The notes under the pieces are model-generated. The model was not told the origin of the DNA. It worked only from the letters and a program-made list of their open reading frames with translations, and did not search any database. 64,000 bases of DNA, taken from Frischella perrara (GTDB lineage: Bacteria > Pseudomonadota > Gammaproteobacteria > Enterobacterales > Orbaceae). This document shows, in pieces, positions 30,457-38,680 of the stretch. Position numbers and translations under genes: made by a program. The first letter of the stretch is position 1, and each line of letters starts with the position of its first letter. The stretch lies in contig NZ_CP009056.1 in NCBI RefSeq assembly GCF_000807275.1, positions 2,109,192-2,173,191 of the forward strand, in the 5' to 3' direction.

Positions 30457-30862
30457 TTAGCTAGCGTTGATAATCGTCGCCAACTCTTTCCCATTATCTC
30501 TATTTATCTGCATGATTTGTTTGATATCCTCTTGTTATGAAAACCATTGTTCTGCGAATTCAAAATTACTCACTAAAGCAATATTAATGATTGATGATAC
30601 GATTTGCAGTGCATTTCCCTGTGTTGCAGATTGTGAATAGTTATTAACTATTTCTAGATACTGTAAACTACTCATATCGCCACGCAGCAACGCTTCTAAA
30701 TTATCAACACCAATTCTACGAGTTGTAACGTTATTTATGACGAATTCTTGACCGTTTATCAATTACCACTTGAATTTCTGGAATGATTGTCACGCCATCA
30801 CCAACTTCTTCGTTAGTTATTACTGGTAAATAAAATTTTTCGTTTATTTTTATAAATGACAT
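30457..30862 (-). pseudogene. Broken small phage gene (frameshift plus stop)
   Basis: A GAGGG ribosome-binding site precedes an ATG at 30862 that reads MSFIKINEKFYLPVITNEEV up to about 30765; a one-base shift then leads to NGQEFVINNVTTRRIGVDN and on to EFAEQWFS, where a TAA (about 30535) interrupts before QEDIKQIMQINRDNGKELAT and the final stop. Joined, it would be about 133 residues. Its place before the distal-tail gene suggests a tail assembly chaperone or similar, but I do not recognise it with certainty. The tape-measure gene that should follow is missing. Confidence 0.6.
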
Positions 30863-30896
30863 AATTCCCTCTTAGGATTGAACTTTACCCTGAAAA

Positions 30897-30920
30897 TAAA
30901 AAAGCCACATATAGTGACTT
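30897..30920 (-). terminator. Terminator-like hairpin
   Basis: On the minus strand AAGTCAC pairs with GTGGCTT (one G-T pair) around a short A/T loop and is followed by a T-rich run. Confidence 0.6.
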
Positions 30921-31192
30921 TGTGATAACTGATTGATGTCTCTGATTATGAATGTGTATCGCTTAAATCGTCTCGTATTAAAAATCTGCCAGATCTATCA
31001 AAAATTGTTTTAGTTTTATTTCGTTAGCTCTTGGTATTTGTGAATATTTGATGTCTTATACAGGTCTTGCCCTGATTGTGCTTGTTTTATTAGTTGGGAA
31101 TATGAAGTTTTAGCAGCTTACTAGTTATTACTGTGTAATATTCTAGCTATGCTGTGAAATTAGTTTTGAGTTAGTTCAAAGTTGGATATAAA

Positions 31193-31212
31193 AAGCCGAC
31201 TTTCGTCGGCTT
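31193..31212 (-). terminator. Terminator in prophage spacer
   Basis: Stem AAGCCGAC / GTCGGCTT with a four-base loop; on the minus strand it is followed by TTTATA. It directly follows a coding scrap ending NVTD. Confidence 0.7.
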
Positions 31213-31545
31213 AGTCAGTTACATTTTCGGTAATAAATTCGTTATTATTACTTCGAGTTCATTCTATTGTTTATTGGCTTCGCATTCCATATATCGAGGG
31301 AACAAATTTATTCCATGCGCTCATTAGCTTACATGCATATTCCCGGTTCCTGTCCTGTTTTTGTTAAATTAGAGTTCATAACCAAAATAAAGCCTAATTA
31401 CCAAGTATTAGATGTATTAAATATAAGATTAAGAGTTTTTAGCACTATTCGTATTTTGAGATGAATTTATTATCAATAAGAATATAAATAGTTAGAAGTG
31501 GAAAACAACTAATATAGTGAATTAGATATATATTATATACAAAAA

Positions 31546-31563
31546 AGCCCTCAATTGAGGGCT
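31546..31563 (-). terminator. Terminator in prophage spacer
   Basis: Stem AGCCCTC / GAGGGCT with loop AATT; the minus strand continues with six T. It lies 125 bases downstream of the integrase stump. Confidence 0.75.
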
Positions 31564-31687
31564 CTTTATAAAATATTCTATTGTGGCTAATTTAGATCAT
31601 TTATTTCCCAATGTCAACACTTTAATAAAACATTTTTGCTTTTTAATAATTTATTAATTATATAACTTACTAAATAATTTCACTCAT

Positions 31688-31780
31688 CTATCTAATATTT
31701 AAAAGTCCTATCTCATCTGATAGTTTATAGGGCTTATTTTTAGGTTTAGCATTTTCGTTCTGCTTTACGGCTAAAGACAT
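31688..31780 (-). pseudogene. Stump of a P4-type tyrosine integrase
   Basis: Thirty codons read MSLAVKQNENAKPKNKPYKL then SDEIGLLNIR and a TAG. The N-K/E-NAKPKxKPYKLSD pattern is the start of the arm-DNA-binding domain (DUF4102) of P4-family integrases, which is followed in intact proteins by GLYL and a further 370 residues. Those are gone. It lies 157 bases from the 3' end of tRNA-Ser, on the side where such an integrase is normally found, which identifies the tRNA as the attachment site. Confidence 0.85.
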
Positions 31781-31937
31781 AACATTGTCCTTCGATACTA
31801 TGAATAATACATGAATAGCATAAACCTTAATTGAATAACTAAATCTTAATAGGGTTTAATTTTATAAGTGAAACTAACGTAGTTTCAGGGATTTTTAAGT
31901 AAAGTTAAATTAATTGATTTGAATGGAATATAACTGA

Positions 31938-32025
31938 TGGCGGTGAGGAAGGGATTCGAACCCTTGATACGTTGCCGTATACACACTTTCCAGGCGTGCT
32001 CCTTCAACCACTCGGACACCTCACC
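31938..32025 (-). tRNA. tRNA-Ser (anticodon GGA)
   Basis: On the minus strand the gene reads from GGTGAGGTGTCCGAGTGG to CCTCACCG with an encoded CCA. The long variable arm and the anticodon loop CTGGAAA give serine with anticodon GGA (reads UCC and UCU). The acceptor stem GGTGAGG / CCTCACC pairs fully. A prophage remnant abuts its 3' end. Confidence 0.97.
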
Positions 32026-32103
32026 ATGCATTTTAGGTGCATACTATAACTTTGGCTTAACCGAAGGTCAAGCCTAAGTTATAGCTAACTGCTGAATAAA
32101 GTA

Positions 32104-32193
32104 TCAATGAATAACAACCACACTACCAAAAATACTAAATACAACCAAAACACAAACCACAGTATAAAGTGCAAATTTTAAATTAGTATCCAT
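32104..32193 (-). CDS. 29-residue membrane peptide coupled to prc
   Basis: The prc stop and this start share a base in TAATG, so ribosomes finishing prc could reinitiate here. The peptide reads MDTNLKFALYTVVCVLVVFS then nine more residues, one membrane helix with a short positively charged N-terminus. I do not recognise a family. The coupling and helix make it more likely than chance, but no independent ribosome-binding site is seen. Confidence 0.5.
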   Translation of the reverse strand: MDTNLKFALYTVVCVLVVFSIFGSVVVIH

Positions 32194-34307
32194 TATTTAG
32201 ATTCCTTATCATTCATAATTGGTGAATTAAGATCAAGCATTATTGCATTCGATGGTAATTGAGAAACCTTAATATCTGGATAAAGCTTAGCTAAATCAAA
32301 TAATATTGCTTCCGCTTCATCTAAATAGGCATCTTTAACTTTAAAATCTTTCGGCAAATCTTCTAACTTGGATATAGCTTGTTTACCGGCAAGTTTTAAA
32401 CGTTCATTCATTCTTAATAACTCTTCGTTATCAGTTTCTTTTTGTTTCTTTTCACGTTCTACTTTATTTAAAGAAACTACGTATTGCTGATCTTTATTGT
32501 CATTATATTTTTTTATGTCCGCTTCTATATAATTAAATTCAGGATCATTTTTAATACGCTCTAAGTGATGTTGTTTTAATTCAGGTAATATTGACTTAAT
32601 ATCAAATAACACATGATAATCAGCAACAGCCACACTATCCCATGGTAAAGCATTATCAAGATAACGCTCTCCAGTATCATCAATATATCTTAGAGGACTC
32701 ATTTCAATATCAGGCATCACACCTCTAAGTTGTGTGCTACCACCGTTTATTCTGTAGAATTTTTGTATTGTATACTGAACGCCACCTAATGCAGGCCAAT
32801 TAGGATGAATTGTTGCATCAATAGGATAAGCAATATTGCGAGAAGTTTGTACTGTTCCTTTACCATAAGTATCTTCCCCAACAATCACTGCTCTACCATA
32901 ATCTTGTAACGCTGCAGAAAAAATCTCAGATGCTGACGCACTATATCGATTAACCATGACAACTATTGGTCCAACATATTGTACAGACTCATCTCGATCA
33001 TCATATACAACGACACTTTGCAAGTTATCTTTAACTTGTACGACTGGACCTTTTTCAATGAATAAACCAGTCAAACTAATTACCTCTGCTAAAGAACCAC
33101 CGCCATTATTACGTAGATCAATAACAATACCTGACACATTATTTTTATTAGCTTCGGTTAATAATTTAACGACTCTATCAGTCAGTCCCATATAAAAACT
33201 TGGGATATCAATTAATGCAACCTTACCTTGTGCTGTCTGTTTAATAGTGAGTTTAGCTTCACGATCTTCAAAATGGATTTTATCTCGTTTAATTTCAATA
33301 ATTTTAGTTTTACTATTGTTCCCTGCGGGTAAAATCTCTAATTTTACAATAGTCCCTTTCGGACCACGTATTTTGTCGACGATATCATCTAATCGCCAAC
33401 CTATCACATCTTCAATAGGGTTATTTTTTTGTCCAACACCGATAATTCTATCACCAATAGCTAATTGCTTACTTTTTTCGGCTGGACCTCCAGTCACAAA
33501 TGAAACAATACGTGTATAATCATCTTCTTGCGATAATGTGGCGCCAATACCTTCAAATGATAAACTCATTTCAGAATCGAAATCGCGCTTAGTTCTAGGC
33601 GCTAAATAGCTAGTATGCGGATCGATTTCTCTGGCAAAGGCATTCATAAATACTTGAAATGCATCTTCGGGTTTTACTTGAACTAACGTGCGTAAAATTT
33701 GATTATACCGTTTAGTAAGAATTTCTCTAATTTCTAATTCTTTTTTACCTGATAAAGCTAAACTAAGCTCATCATATTTCACACGTTTACGCCAATAATC
33801 ATCTAGCTCTTGCTCGCTAACTGCCCATGCTAAATCATCACGTTTAAAATTAATGGACTCTGAAGTTGAAAAATCCATTGGCTCTTTTAACTGTGCTAAG
33901 GCAAATTGATAACGTTCGAAACGTTTTTTCAAAGATAAATTATAGATATCAAAAGCTGTTCTAAGATCGCCATCTCTTAACTCTTTACCCAATCCAGTTT
34001 GCCTTTCTCTAAACGTATCAATATCGCTTTTTATAAATATTGTTTTATTGCTATCAAGCAATTTAAAATAGCGATCAAATATCTTAGAAGAAAAAACACC
34101 GTCTAAATCAAATTTACGAAAATGAGATTGTGTAAAATAATTAGTCACTCGTCTAGAAACAACCTGATGAATAGGATCAGATTCCAACTTGGGTAATTGG
34201 TCGATTGAATATTCTTTTGCCTGACTAACAGAGGTTAAACATGCTGTAAAAATAATTAAGCTTGATAAACATCTCTTAATAGACAAATAATAGTTATATT
34301 TTTTCAT
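32193..34307 (-). CDS. prc: Tail-specific (C-terminal processing) protease
   Basis: A 704-residue periplasmic serine protease of family S41. A signal sequence (about 1-29, hydrophobic LIIFTACLTSVSQA) is followed by a helical N-terminal domain (IDQLPKLESDPIHQVVSRRV), a PDZ domain (GIGATLSQEDDYTRIVSFVT) and the catalytic region with Ser in RYSASASEIFSAALQDYG and Lys in EDTYGKGTVQTS. Prc trims penicillin-binding protein 3 and degrades misfolded periplasmic proteins with lipoprotein NlpI. It follows proQ by 23 bases on the same strand, the conserved proQ-prc operon. Confidence 0.97.
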   Translation of the reverse strand: MKKYNYYLSIKRCLSSLIIFTACLTSVSQAKEYSIDQLPKLESDPIHQVVSRRVTNYFTQSHFRKFDLDGVFSSKIFDRYFKLLDSNKTIFIKSDIDTFRERQTGLGKELRDGDLRTAFDIYNLSLKKRFERYQFALAQLKEPMDFSTSESINFKRDDLAWAVSEQELDDYWRKRVKYDELSLALSGKKELEIREILTKRYNQILRTLVQVKPEDAFQVFMNAFAREIDPHTSYLAPRTKRDFDSEMSLSFEGIGATLSQEDDYTRIVSFVTGGPAEKSKQLAIGDRIIGVGQKNNPIEDVIGWRLDDIVDKIRGPKGTIVKLEILPAGNNSKTKIIEIKRDKIHFEDREAKLTIKQTAQGKVALIDIPSFYMGLTDRVVKLLTEANKNNVSGIVIDLRNNGGGSLAEVISLTGLFIEKGPVVQVKDNLQSVVVYDDRDESVQYVGPIVVMVNRYSASASEIFSAALQDYGRAVIVGEDTYGKGTVQTSRNIAYPIDATIHPNWPALGGVQYTIQKFYRINGGSTQLRGVMPDIEMSPLRYIDDTGERYLDNALPWDSVAVADYHVLFDIKSILPELKQHHLERIKNDPEFNYIEADIKKYNDNKDQQYVVSLNKVEREKKQKETDNEELLRMNERLKLAGKQAISKLEDLPKDFKVKDAYLDEAEAILFDLAKLYPDIKVSQLPSNAIMLDLNSPIMNDKESK

Positions 34308-34330
34308 TCAAAATCCCATTTATACAAAAG

Positions 34331-34981
34331 CTACATATAAATATGTTCAATTGTAACGGTTAGTTCCATACCAGAAGATACTTTGACTTTTATATGCTCT
34401 TTTTCTATGTTCGAAATAATTGCTGATACAGGCTTACTCCCCAAAACAACTTTAACAGAATTACCCACTTGTAGATTCTCAGCAACAGCTTTATTCAATT
34501 TTAATTCAGGTTTGCTTTGACGATTACTGTTAGCAGCGTCTCGTTTAACGTTTGATTTTGCTTTTTTAAGACCAGATTTATTAAATGCCGGTTTTTTTGT
34601 ACGAGAATTTGGCGCTAATTGTTCTTTATTTTTAGTTTCTCTTTGTGCTTTAACTTTTGCTTTGCTTGCTTTTAATAACTCTAGCGCATGGGTCGCCTGC
34701 TCATTTGTCACTGCTTCACAAACATTTCCATCTAAGTCAATACGAGAGGCACCTTCTTTAACACTATATAAATACCGCCAACTTGCAGTATATACTCGTA
34801 AAGCTAATCTTAGTTTAGTTTTACTCAACTGAATGTTATCACCTAAACGGTCGATGATGTCTTGAAATATGCCAATTTTCAGTGGTTTAACTTCACCTTC
34901 AGTGGTGAAGCATTTAGGAAACTGATTAGCTAAATAAGCAATAATAGTTTTACTACCTGTTAATTCAGACTGTGTATCCAT
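34331..34981 (-). CDS. proQ: RNA chaperone ProQ
   Basis: A 216-residue FinO-domain RNA-binding protein. The N-terminal domain carries KTIIAYLANQFPKCFTTEGE and KPLKIGIFQDIIDRL, then LRVYTASWRYLYSVKEGA; a Lys-rich linker (about 120-165) and a small Tudor-like C-terminal domain (VGNSVKVVLGSKPVSAI) follow. ProQ binds structured small RNAs and mRNA 3' ends. An upstream in-frame ATG at 34993 would add four residues; MDTQSEL at 34981 has GGAAA at good distance and fits the family start better. Confidence 0.94.
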   Translation of the reverse strand: MDTQSELTGSKTIIAYLANQFPKCFTTEGEVKPLKIGIFQDIIDRLGDNIQLSKTKLRLALRVYTASWRYLYSVKEGASRIDLDGNVCEAVTNEQATHALELLKASKAKVKAQRETKNKEQLAPNSRTKKPAFNKSGLKKAKSNVKRDAANSNRQSKPELKLNKAVAENLQVGNSVKVVLGSKPVSAIISNIEKEHIKVKVSSGMELTVTIEHIYM

Positions 34982-35073
34982 TATGATTTCCATAACAACG
35001 ATTTTATATTAATTAAAGTATTAGGTGCTAGAGTATATCGTAGCTTCACTCTTTAGCAAAATAATTATTGCAA

Positions 35074-35095
35074 ATATCAATAGCAATATTGATAT
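35074..35095. repeat. Inverted repeat upstream of proQ
   Basis: ATATCAATA and TATTGATAT are exact reverse complements separated by GCAA, about 95 bases before the proQ start. Candidate operator or small hairpin; no T-tract. Confidence 0.45.
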
Positions 35096-35198
35096 CCAAT
35101 TTATAAATTATATTATATAAAATGCTATTATTTAACTGAAATATATAACCGTTTTATTATGAAAACATTAATCAGTGACTACACATAAAATACTATTA

Positions 35199-35573
35199 TT
35201 ATTTTTTAGAAATCATTTGTTGTTCAATTACACTGATTAATCCATTAACACCATCATGAATTAACCAATTTTTAATAAATTCTTTTTGCTCTTCTTTTAA
35301 CACATTAAATGCCGAAATCCAAAGTTGTAATGGTTCTAAATCATCGATCTTATAATCCCTTGATTTCTCTTTAACTTGTAATGTAGATTTTACAAAATCT
35401 GGAAAACTATCAATGTGATATTCTACAGCTTTACCTTGAATTCCACTACGTTTACGACTTTTCCAACCTTCAACTCGTGCTTTACGATTAATCCCTTGTG
35501 GAGTTGAAGGTAACCCTTCAATTTTTATCAAATCTTTTGATGAAAACCATTGTTTTGCCATTTCCTTGCCCAC
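35199..35573 (-). CDS. Mu-type DNA-binding domain protein
   Basis: A 124-residue protein. Residues about 7-60 (WFSSKDLIKIEGLPSTPQGI, RKARVEGWKSRKRSG, AVEYHIDSFPDF) match the Mu repressor/transposase N-terminal DNA-binding domain (winged helix binding enhancer or end sites). The C-terminal half is helical and unassigned. There is no catalytic transposase region, so it is a repressor-like single protein. It diverges from a Ner-like gene 155 bases away. The start may be the GTG at 35573 or the ATG at 35561; neither has well-spaced ribosome-binding bases. Confidence 0.83.
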   Translation of the reverse strand: MGKEMAKQWFSSKDLIKIEGLPSTPQGINRKARVEGWKSRKRSGIQGKAVEYHIDSFPDFVKSTLQVKEKSRDYKIDDLEPLQLWISAFNVLKEEQKEFIKNWLIHDGVNGLISVIEQQMISKK

Positions 35574-35728
35574 TTTTAGAAAATAAAGAAAAATATTAAA
35601 CTTTTAAGAAAATATGTTACAATAAAATAGTAAGTAACTTAATTCACCAATACATATAAACAAAAATACTTACTAAAACTAGTAATAAAAATAGAGAATA
35701 ACATAGATAGAAAATAAGGAAAAGACCT
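35574..35728. promoter_or_regulatory. Divergent switch region between Mu-type and Ner-like genes
   Basis: The 155-base spacer holds TAGTAAGTA (35628-35636) and its exact complement TACTTACTA (35667-35675), 30 bases apart, plus a nearby ACTAGTAAT. Such repeats are plausible operators for one or both flanking regulators. Candidate site only. Confidence 0.4.
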
Positions 35729-36007
35729 ATGGAAAATTGCTTACAAGACTGGCATAGTGCTGATATTATAGCAGCTCTCAAAAAACAAGGTTTGACTCTT
35801 TCAGAGTTATCGCGTCAATCAGGTTTGAGTTCAACAACATTAAACAATGCATTGGTAAGACCATGGACTAAAGGAGAGTTGATCATATCAAACGCATTAG
35901 GAGTCAAACCGCAAGAAATTTGGCCTAGTCGCTATATTAATATGCTAAATAAAAAACCTATAAAACGCGTACTACGTTCTAAAATAATTAATGATACGAA
36001 ATCCTAA
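35729..36007 (+). CDS. Ner/Nlp-family DNA-binding regulator
   Basis: A 92-residue helix-turn-helix protein. WHSADIIAALKKQGLTLSEL followed by SGLSSTTLNNALVRPWTKGE and the end of the domain IWPSRY are the Ner/SfsB (Nlp) family pattern. In phage Mu, Ner switches off early transcription; chromosomal homologues act on sugar genes. A long basic tail (RVLRSKIINDTKS) is additional. With the divergent Mu-type gene it forms a complete miniature regulatory switch without any other Mu gene nearby. Confidence 0.88.
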   Translation: MENCLQDWHSADIIAALKKQGLTLSELSRQSGLSSTTLNNALVRPWTKGELIISNALGVKPQEIWPSRYINMLNKKPIKRVLRSKIINDTKS

Positions 36008-36181
36008 TCATTGATATATACAATTTTAGCCACTCCTTTAACAAACTATCAAGACAGTAGCGATAACTAAATCAATGCTACTGTCACATTTGTACACGTA
36101 AAAAATATAAAAAAATCATAGATATATTATAAATTAGGCGTAAAATCACGATATGAATCAACATATCATATAGGTGTTTTT

Positions 36182-36745
36182 ATGACGCGATCAACTCAAA
36201 ATCTGACAAATATCTCACTGCAATTTAAAAGTAATTGGGGATGGTTTATTGCTATCGGTATACTTTTGATTATTTTTGGTATTTTCGCTCTAACCTATCA
36301 ATTTTTTGCGACTGTCTTTTCAATTTATTTTATTGGTTTTTTACTCGTCATCGCTGGCTTGGCACTGAGTGTGCACTCTTTTCGAATTAAAGGATTTGGT
36401 CAGACTACCTTATGGGCAATAATGGGCGTTTTATACATTATTGCAGGTATAGCCACTTTTATTCAGCCAATTTTAGCTTCAACAGCCATCACTTTAGTTA
36501 TAGCCTTTCTATTCACAGCAAATGGTGTAATACAAATTATTGGCGCGTTTACTAATCGCCATTTACCCTACTGGGGCTGGTGGTTATTTTCAGGTATTAT
36601 GACCTTATTATTAGGGGTTATCATTCTGTTTGGTTGGCCGGGTAATAGTTTATGGATATTAGGTATGTTTTTAGGTATAGATCTAATATTTCAAGGCTGG
36701 ACTTATGTTGTGCTTGGTATAGGGCTAAAAACAAGTCAAAATTAA
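36182..36745 (+). CDS. hdeD: HdeD-family membrane protein
   Basis: A 187-residue protein with six predicted membrane helices, typical of the HdeD/DUF308 family: WFIAIGILLIIFGIFAL, then LPYWGWWLFSGIMTLLLGV and WILGMFLGIDLIFQGW. In E. coli HdeD contributes to acid resistance at high cell density, although the mechanism is unclear. No hdeA or hdeB chaperone genes are adjacent, so acid resistance as its role is assumed from the family. Confidence 0.85.
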   Translation: MTRSTQNLTNISLQFKSNWGWFIAIGILLIIFGIFALTYQFFATVFSIYFIGFLLVIAGLALSVHSFRIKGFGQTTLWAIMGVLYIIAGIATFIQPILASTAITLVIAFLFTANGVIQIIGAFTNRHLPYWGWWLFSGIMTLLLGVIILFGWPGNSLWILGMFLGIDLIFQGWTYVVLGIGLKTSQN

Positions 36746-36758
36746 TCTTATTTAACCA

Positions 36759-36790
36759 AAACCGCAAGCATCAGAACTTGCGGTTTTTTA
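36759..36790. terminator. Bidirectional terminator between hdeD and rsgA
   Basis: Stem AAACCGCAAG / CTTGCGGTTT around an eight-base loop, with A/T runs on both sides. It serves the convergent hdeD and rsgA genes. Confidence 0.9.
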
Positions 36791-36809
36791 TGTTTCAATT
36801 GATAAAAAA

Positions 36810-37844
36810 TTAAAACTTAAAGGATTTATTTGTTTTTAATTTAACGTCTTGCATTGTCTGTAAAATGCGATGATAGTTTTCCAAACGCCAGCTCGCTATT
36901 TTTCCATTTAATACTGCATTTTGTAAACCGCAATTTTTATCAGTTGAGTGATTACAATCACGAAATTGGCAATCACCTAAATAATCGTAGAATTCTTTAA
37001 AGCCTTGCATTATTTGTGTAGGTTCTAAGTGCCATAAACCGAACTCACGAATACCTGGAGAATCAATGATATTCCCCCCACTGGGTAAATGATAAAGACG
37101 TGTTGTTGTTGTTGTGTGTTGACCTAAACCTGAAATTTCAGATATTTCACCAACATTAACTTGTTGAGAAATTTGAGGTAACAATTGATGTATTAAACTC
37201 GATTTTCCAACTCCTGATTGCCCAACCAAAATTGACGTTTTATTCTGTAACATACATCTTAATTCATCTAATCCTTGCTGTTGTTTACACGAAATATACA
37301 ATACCTGATATCCTAAATGACGATAATAATCTAAGTGTTTGAACACATCCTGTTGTTGAGATTCATCTAGCAAGTCAATTTTATTAAGTACGATAACTGG
37401 CTCAATATCTGTCACCGCACAAGCGACAAGATAGCGATCAATAATATTCAAGGATAACTCTGGTAACACGGCTGAAATAATCATAATCTGGTCAATATTT
37501 GCCGCAACAGGTTTGATACCATCATAGAAATCGGGGCGAACAAGTTCAGAAGTACGAGGATGAACAGCTTCAATGACACCGTTGGTCTGCTCGTCTTTAC
37601 TTTTACGCCAAATAACCCGATCACCAGTTACAATTGAAGCAAGAGTACGACGAATATTGCAACGATAAACTTGCTGTGCTGAATCTTCAACATCGGCGAT
37701 TTTACCATACCGACTAATTACCGTACCTTCTTCAGGATTAAGAAAAAGATTTTCATCATATTGTTCAACTCTTTTCTGCAACCGTTTGTCATGTTTAGCA
37801 TTAACCCGACGTTGCTGAATTTTGGATAATCGATTTTTTGCCAC
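36810..37844 (-). CDS. rsgA: Ribosome small-subunit GTPase RsgA
   Basis: A 344-residue circularly permuted GTPase involved in late 30S maturation. An N-terminal OB-fold ([16 protein letters not shown]) is followed by G4 (VLNKIDLL), then Walker A ([15 protein letters not shown]) and G3 ([11 protein letters not shown]), the permuted order, and a C-terminal zinc finger [15 protein letters not shown]. Start and length match enteric RsgA. It is divergent from orn, the enteric arrangement. Confidence 0.96.
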   Translation of the reverse strand: MAKNRLSKIQQRRVNAKHDKRLQKRVEQYDENLFLNPEEGTVISRYGKIADVEDSAQQVYRCNIRRTLASIVTGDRVIWRKSKDEQTNGVIEAVHPRTSELVRPDFYDGIKPVAANIDQIMIISAVLPELSLNIIDRYLVACAVTDIEPVIVLNKIDLLDESQQQDVFKHLDYYRHLGYQVLYISCKQQQGLDELRCMLQNKTSILVGQSGVGKSSLIHQLLPQISQQVNVGEISEISGLGQHTTTTTRLYHLPSGGNIIDSPGIREFGLWHLEPTQIMQGFKEFYDYLGDCQFRDCNHSTDKNCGLQNAVLNGKIASWRLENYHRILQTMQDVKLKTNKSFKF

Positions 37845-38123
37845 AAAGCCTCATTACTATATGTAAAATTAGTTAATCACAATCTAGAAAAATATAATTA
37901 ATAATATTTTATTATAACCCTCTATAGCTATTAAGACTATATGCAACAAATGAAGAAGTAATAGTTGGTTTAATTTTTATTGAAAACTTTAATAAACATA
38001 CATTTTAGAATCAAAAAACAAATAATAACAATACAATTCAGATTAATTAATCATATTTTTAACAAAAAGTGATAATATAATTAAAAATAGCAACTTAATG
38101 ACTTAATTAATCTAGATACACTT

Positions 38124-38675
38124 ATGAACCCACAATTAAATAAAAATAATCTAATATGGATTGACCTAGAAATGACAGGGCTTGATCCTAACCGTGATCG
38201 TATTATCGAAATTGCCACTATTATTACAGATTCAGATCTTAACATTTTAGCTGAAGGACCTGTTTTGGCTATTTCTCAACCTGAATCACAATTAGCGCTA
38301 ATGGATGATTGGAATGTAAATACTCATACCAGTACGGGATTATTAAATCGCGTTAAACTCAGTAATATTTCGGAACAACAAGCCGAACAACAAACGATCG
38401 ACTTTATTTCGCAATGGGTACCTGAAAATTGTTCGCCTATTTGTGGAAATACTATTGGTCAGGATCGACGCTTTCTATTCAACTACATGCCTAAATTAGA
38501 AAAATATTTTCATTACCGCTATTTAGATGTCAGCACTATTAAAGAACTAGCGCGTCGATGGAAACCTGAAATTTTAACTGAACTAACTAAAAAAGGAACA
38601 CATCAAGCACTTGATGATATCAAAGATTCAATTTCTGAATTAGCGTATTACCGTACTCATTTTTTTAAAGACTAA
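38124..38675 (+). CDS. orn: Oligoribonuclease
   Basis: A 183-residue DEDDh exonuclease that finishes RNA decay by cleaving dinucleotides. Catalytic motifs: [10 protein letters not shown] (residues about 13-22), [10 protein letters not shown] and [11 protein letters not shown], with the His of the DEDDh set in the last. Length is that of the family. It begins a plus-strand operon with waaA and hemH. The 279 bases between it and rsgA hold promoters and no gene. Confidence 0.97.
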   Translation: MNPQLNKNNLIWIDLEMTGLDPNRDRIIEIATIITDSDLNILAEGPVLAISQPESQLALMDDWNVNTHTSTGLLNRVKLSNISEQQAEQQTIDFISQWVPENCSPICGNTIGQDRRFLFNYMPKLEKYFHYRYLDVSTIKELARRWKPEILTELTKKGTHQALDDIKDSISELAYYRTHFFKD

Positions 38676-38680
38676 GCGAT

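Larger units (their letters stand above)
30863..31687 (-). other. Prophage spacer with terminators and coding scraps
   Basis: No intact gene is supported. On the minus strand a scrap ends GRFLIRDDLSDTHS and a stop at 30946, and another (about 31214-31250) ends NNNEFITENVTD just before a terminator. A 65-codon frame on the plus strand at 31267 has no ribosome-binding site or family match. The stretch reads as the ends of deleted phage genes. Confidence 0.5.
21486..31780 (-). mobile_element. Decayed prophage next to tRNA-Ser
   Basis: All recognisable phage genes are on the minus strand: an integrase stump against tRNA-Ser (31688-31780), a broken small tail-region gene (30457-30862), and a tail module from 30071 to 24886 followed by three tandem cargo genes. 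Head, packaging, replication, tape-measure and lysis genes are missing. I could not find a second copy of the tRNA 3' end near 21.2-21.5 kb, so the far attachment site is probably lost. Confidence 0.8.

Noticed and set aside
30765-30862. Programmed frameshift as in tail assembly chaperones
   Set aside because: No slippery heptamer at the break and a later TAA in the resumed frame; decay explains both.
31267-31464. 65-codon plus-strand frame in the prophage spacer
   Set aside because: No ribosome-binding site or family match, and opposite in direction to all phage genes; treated as a chance frame.
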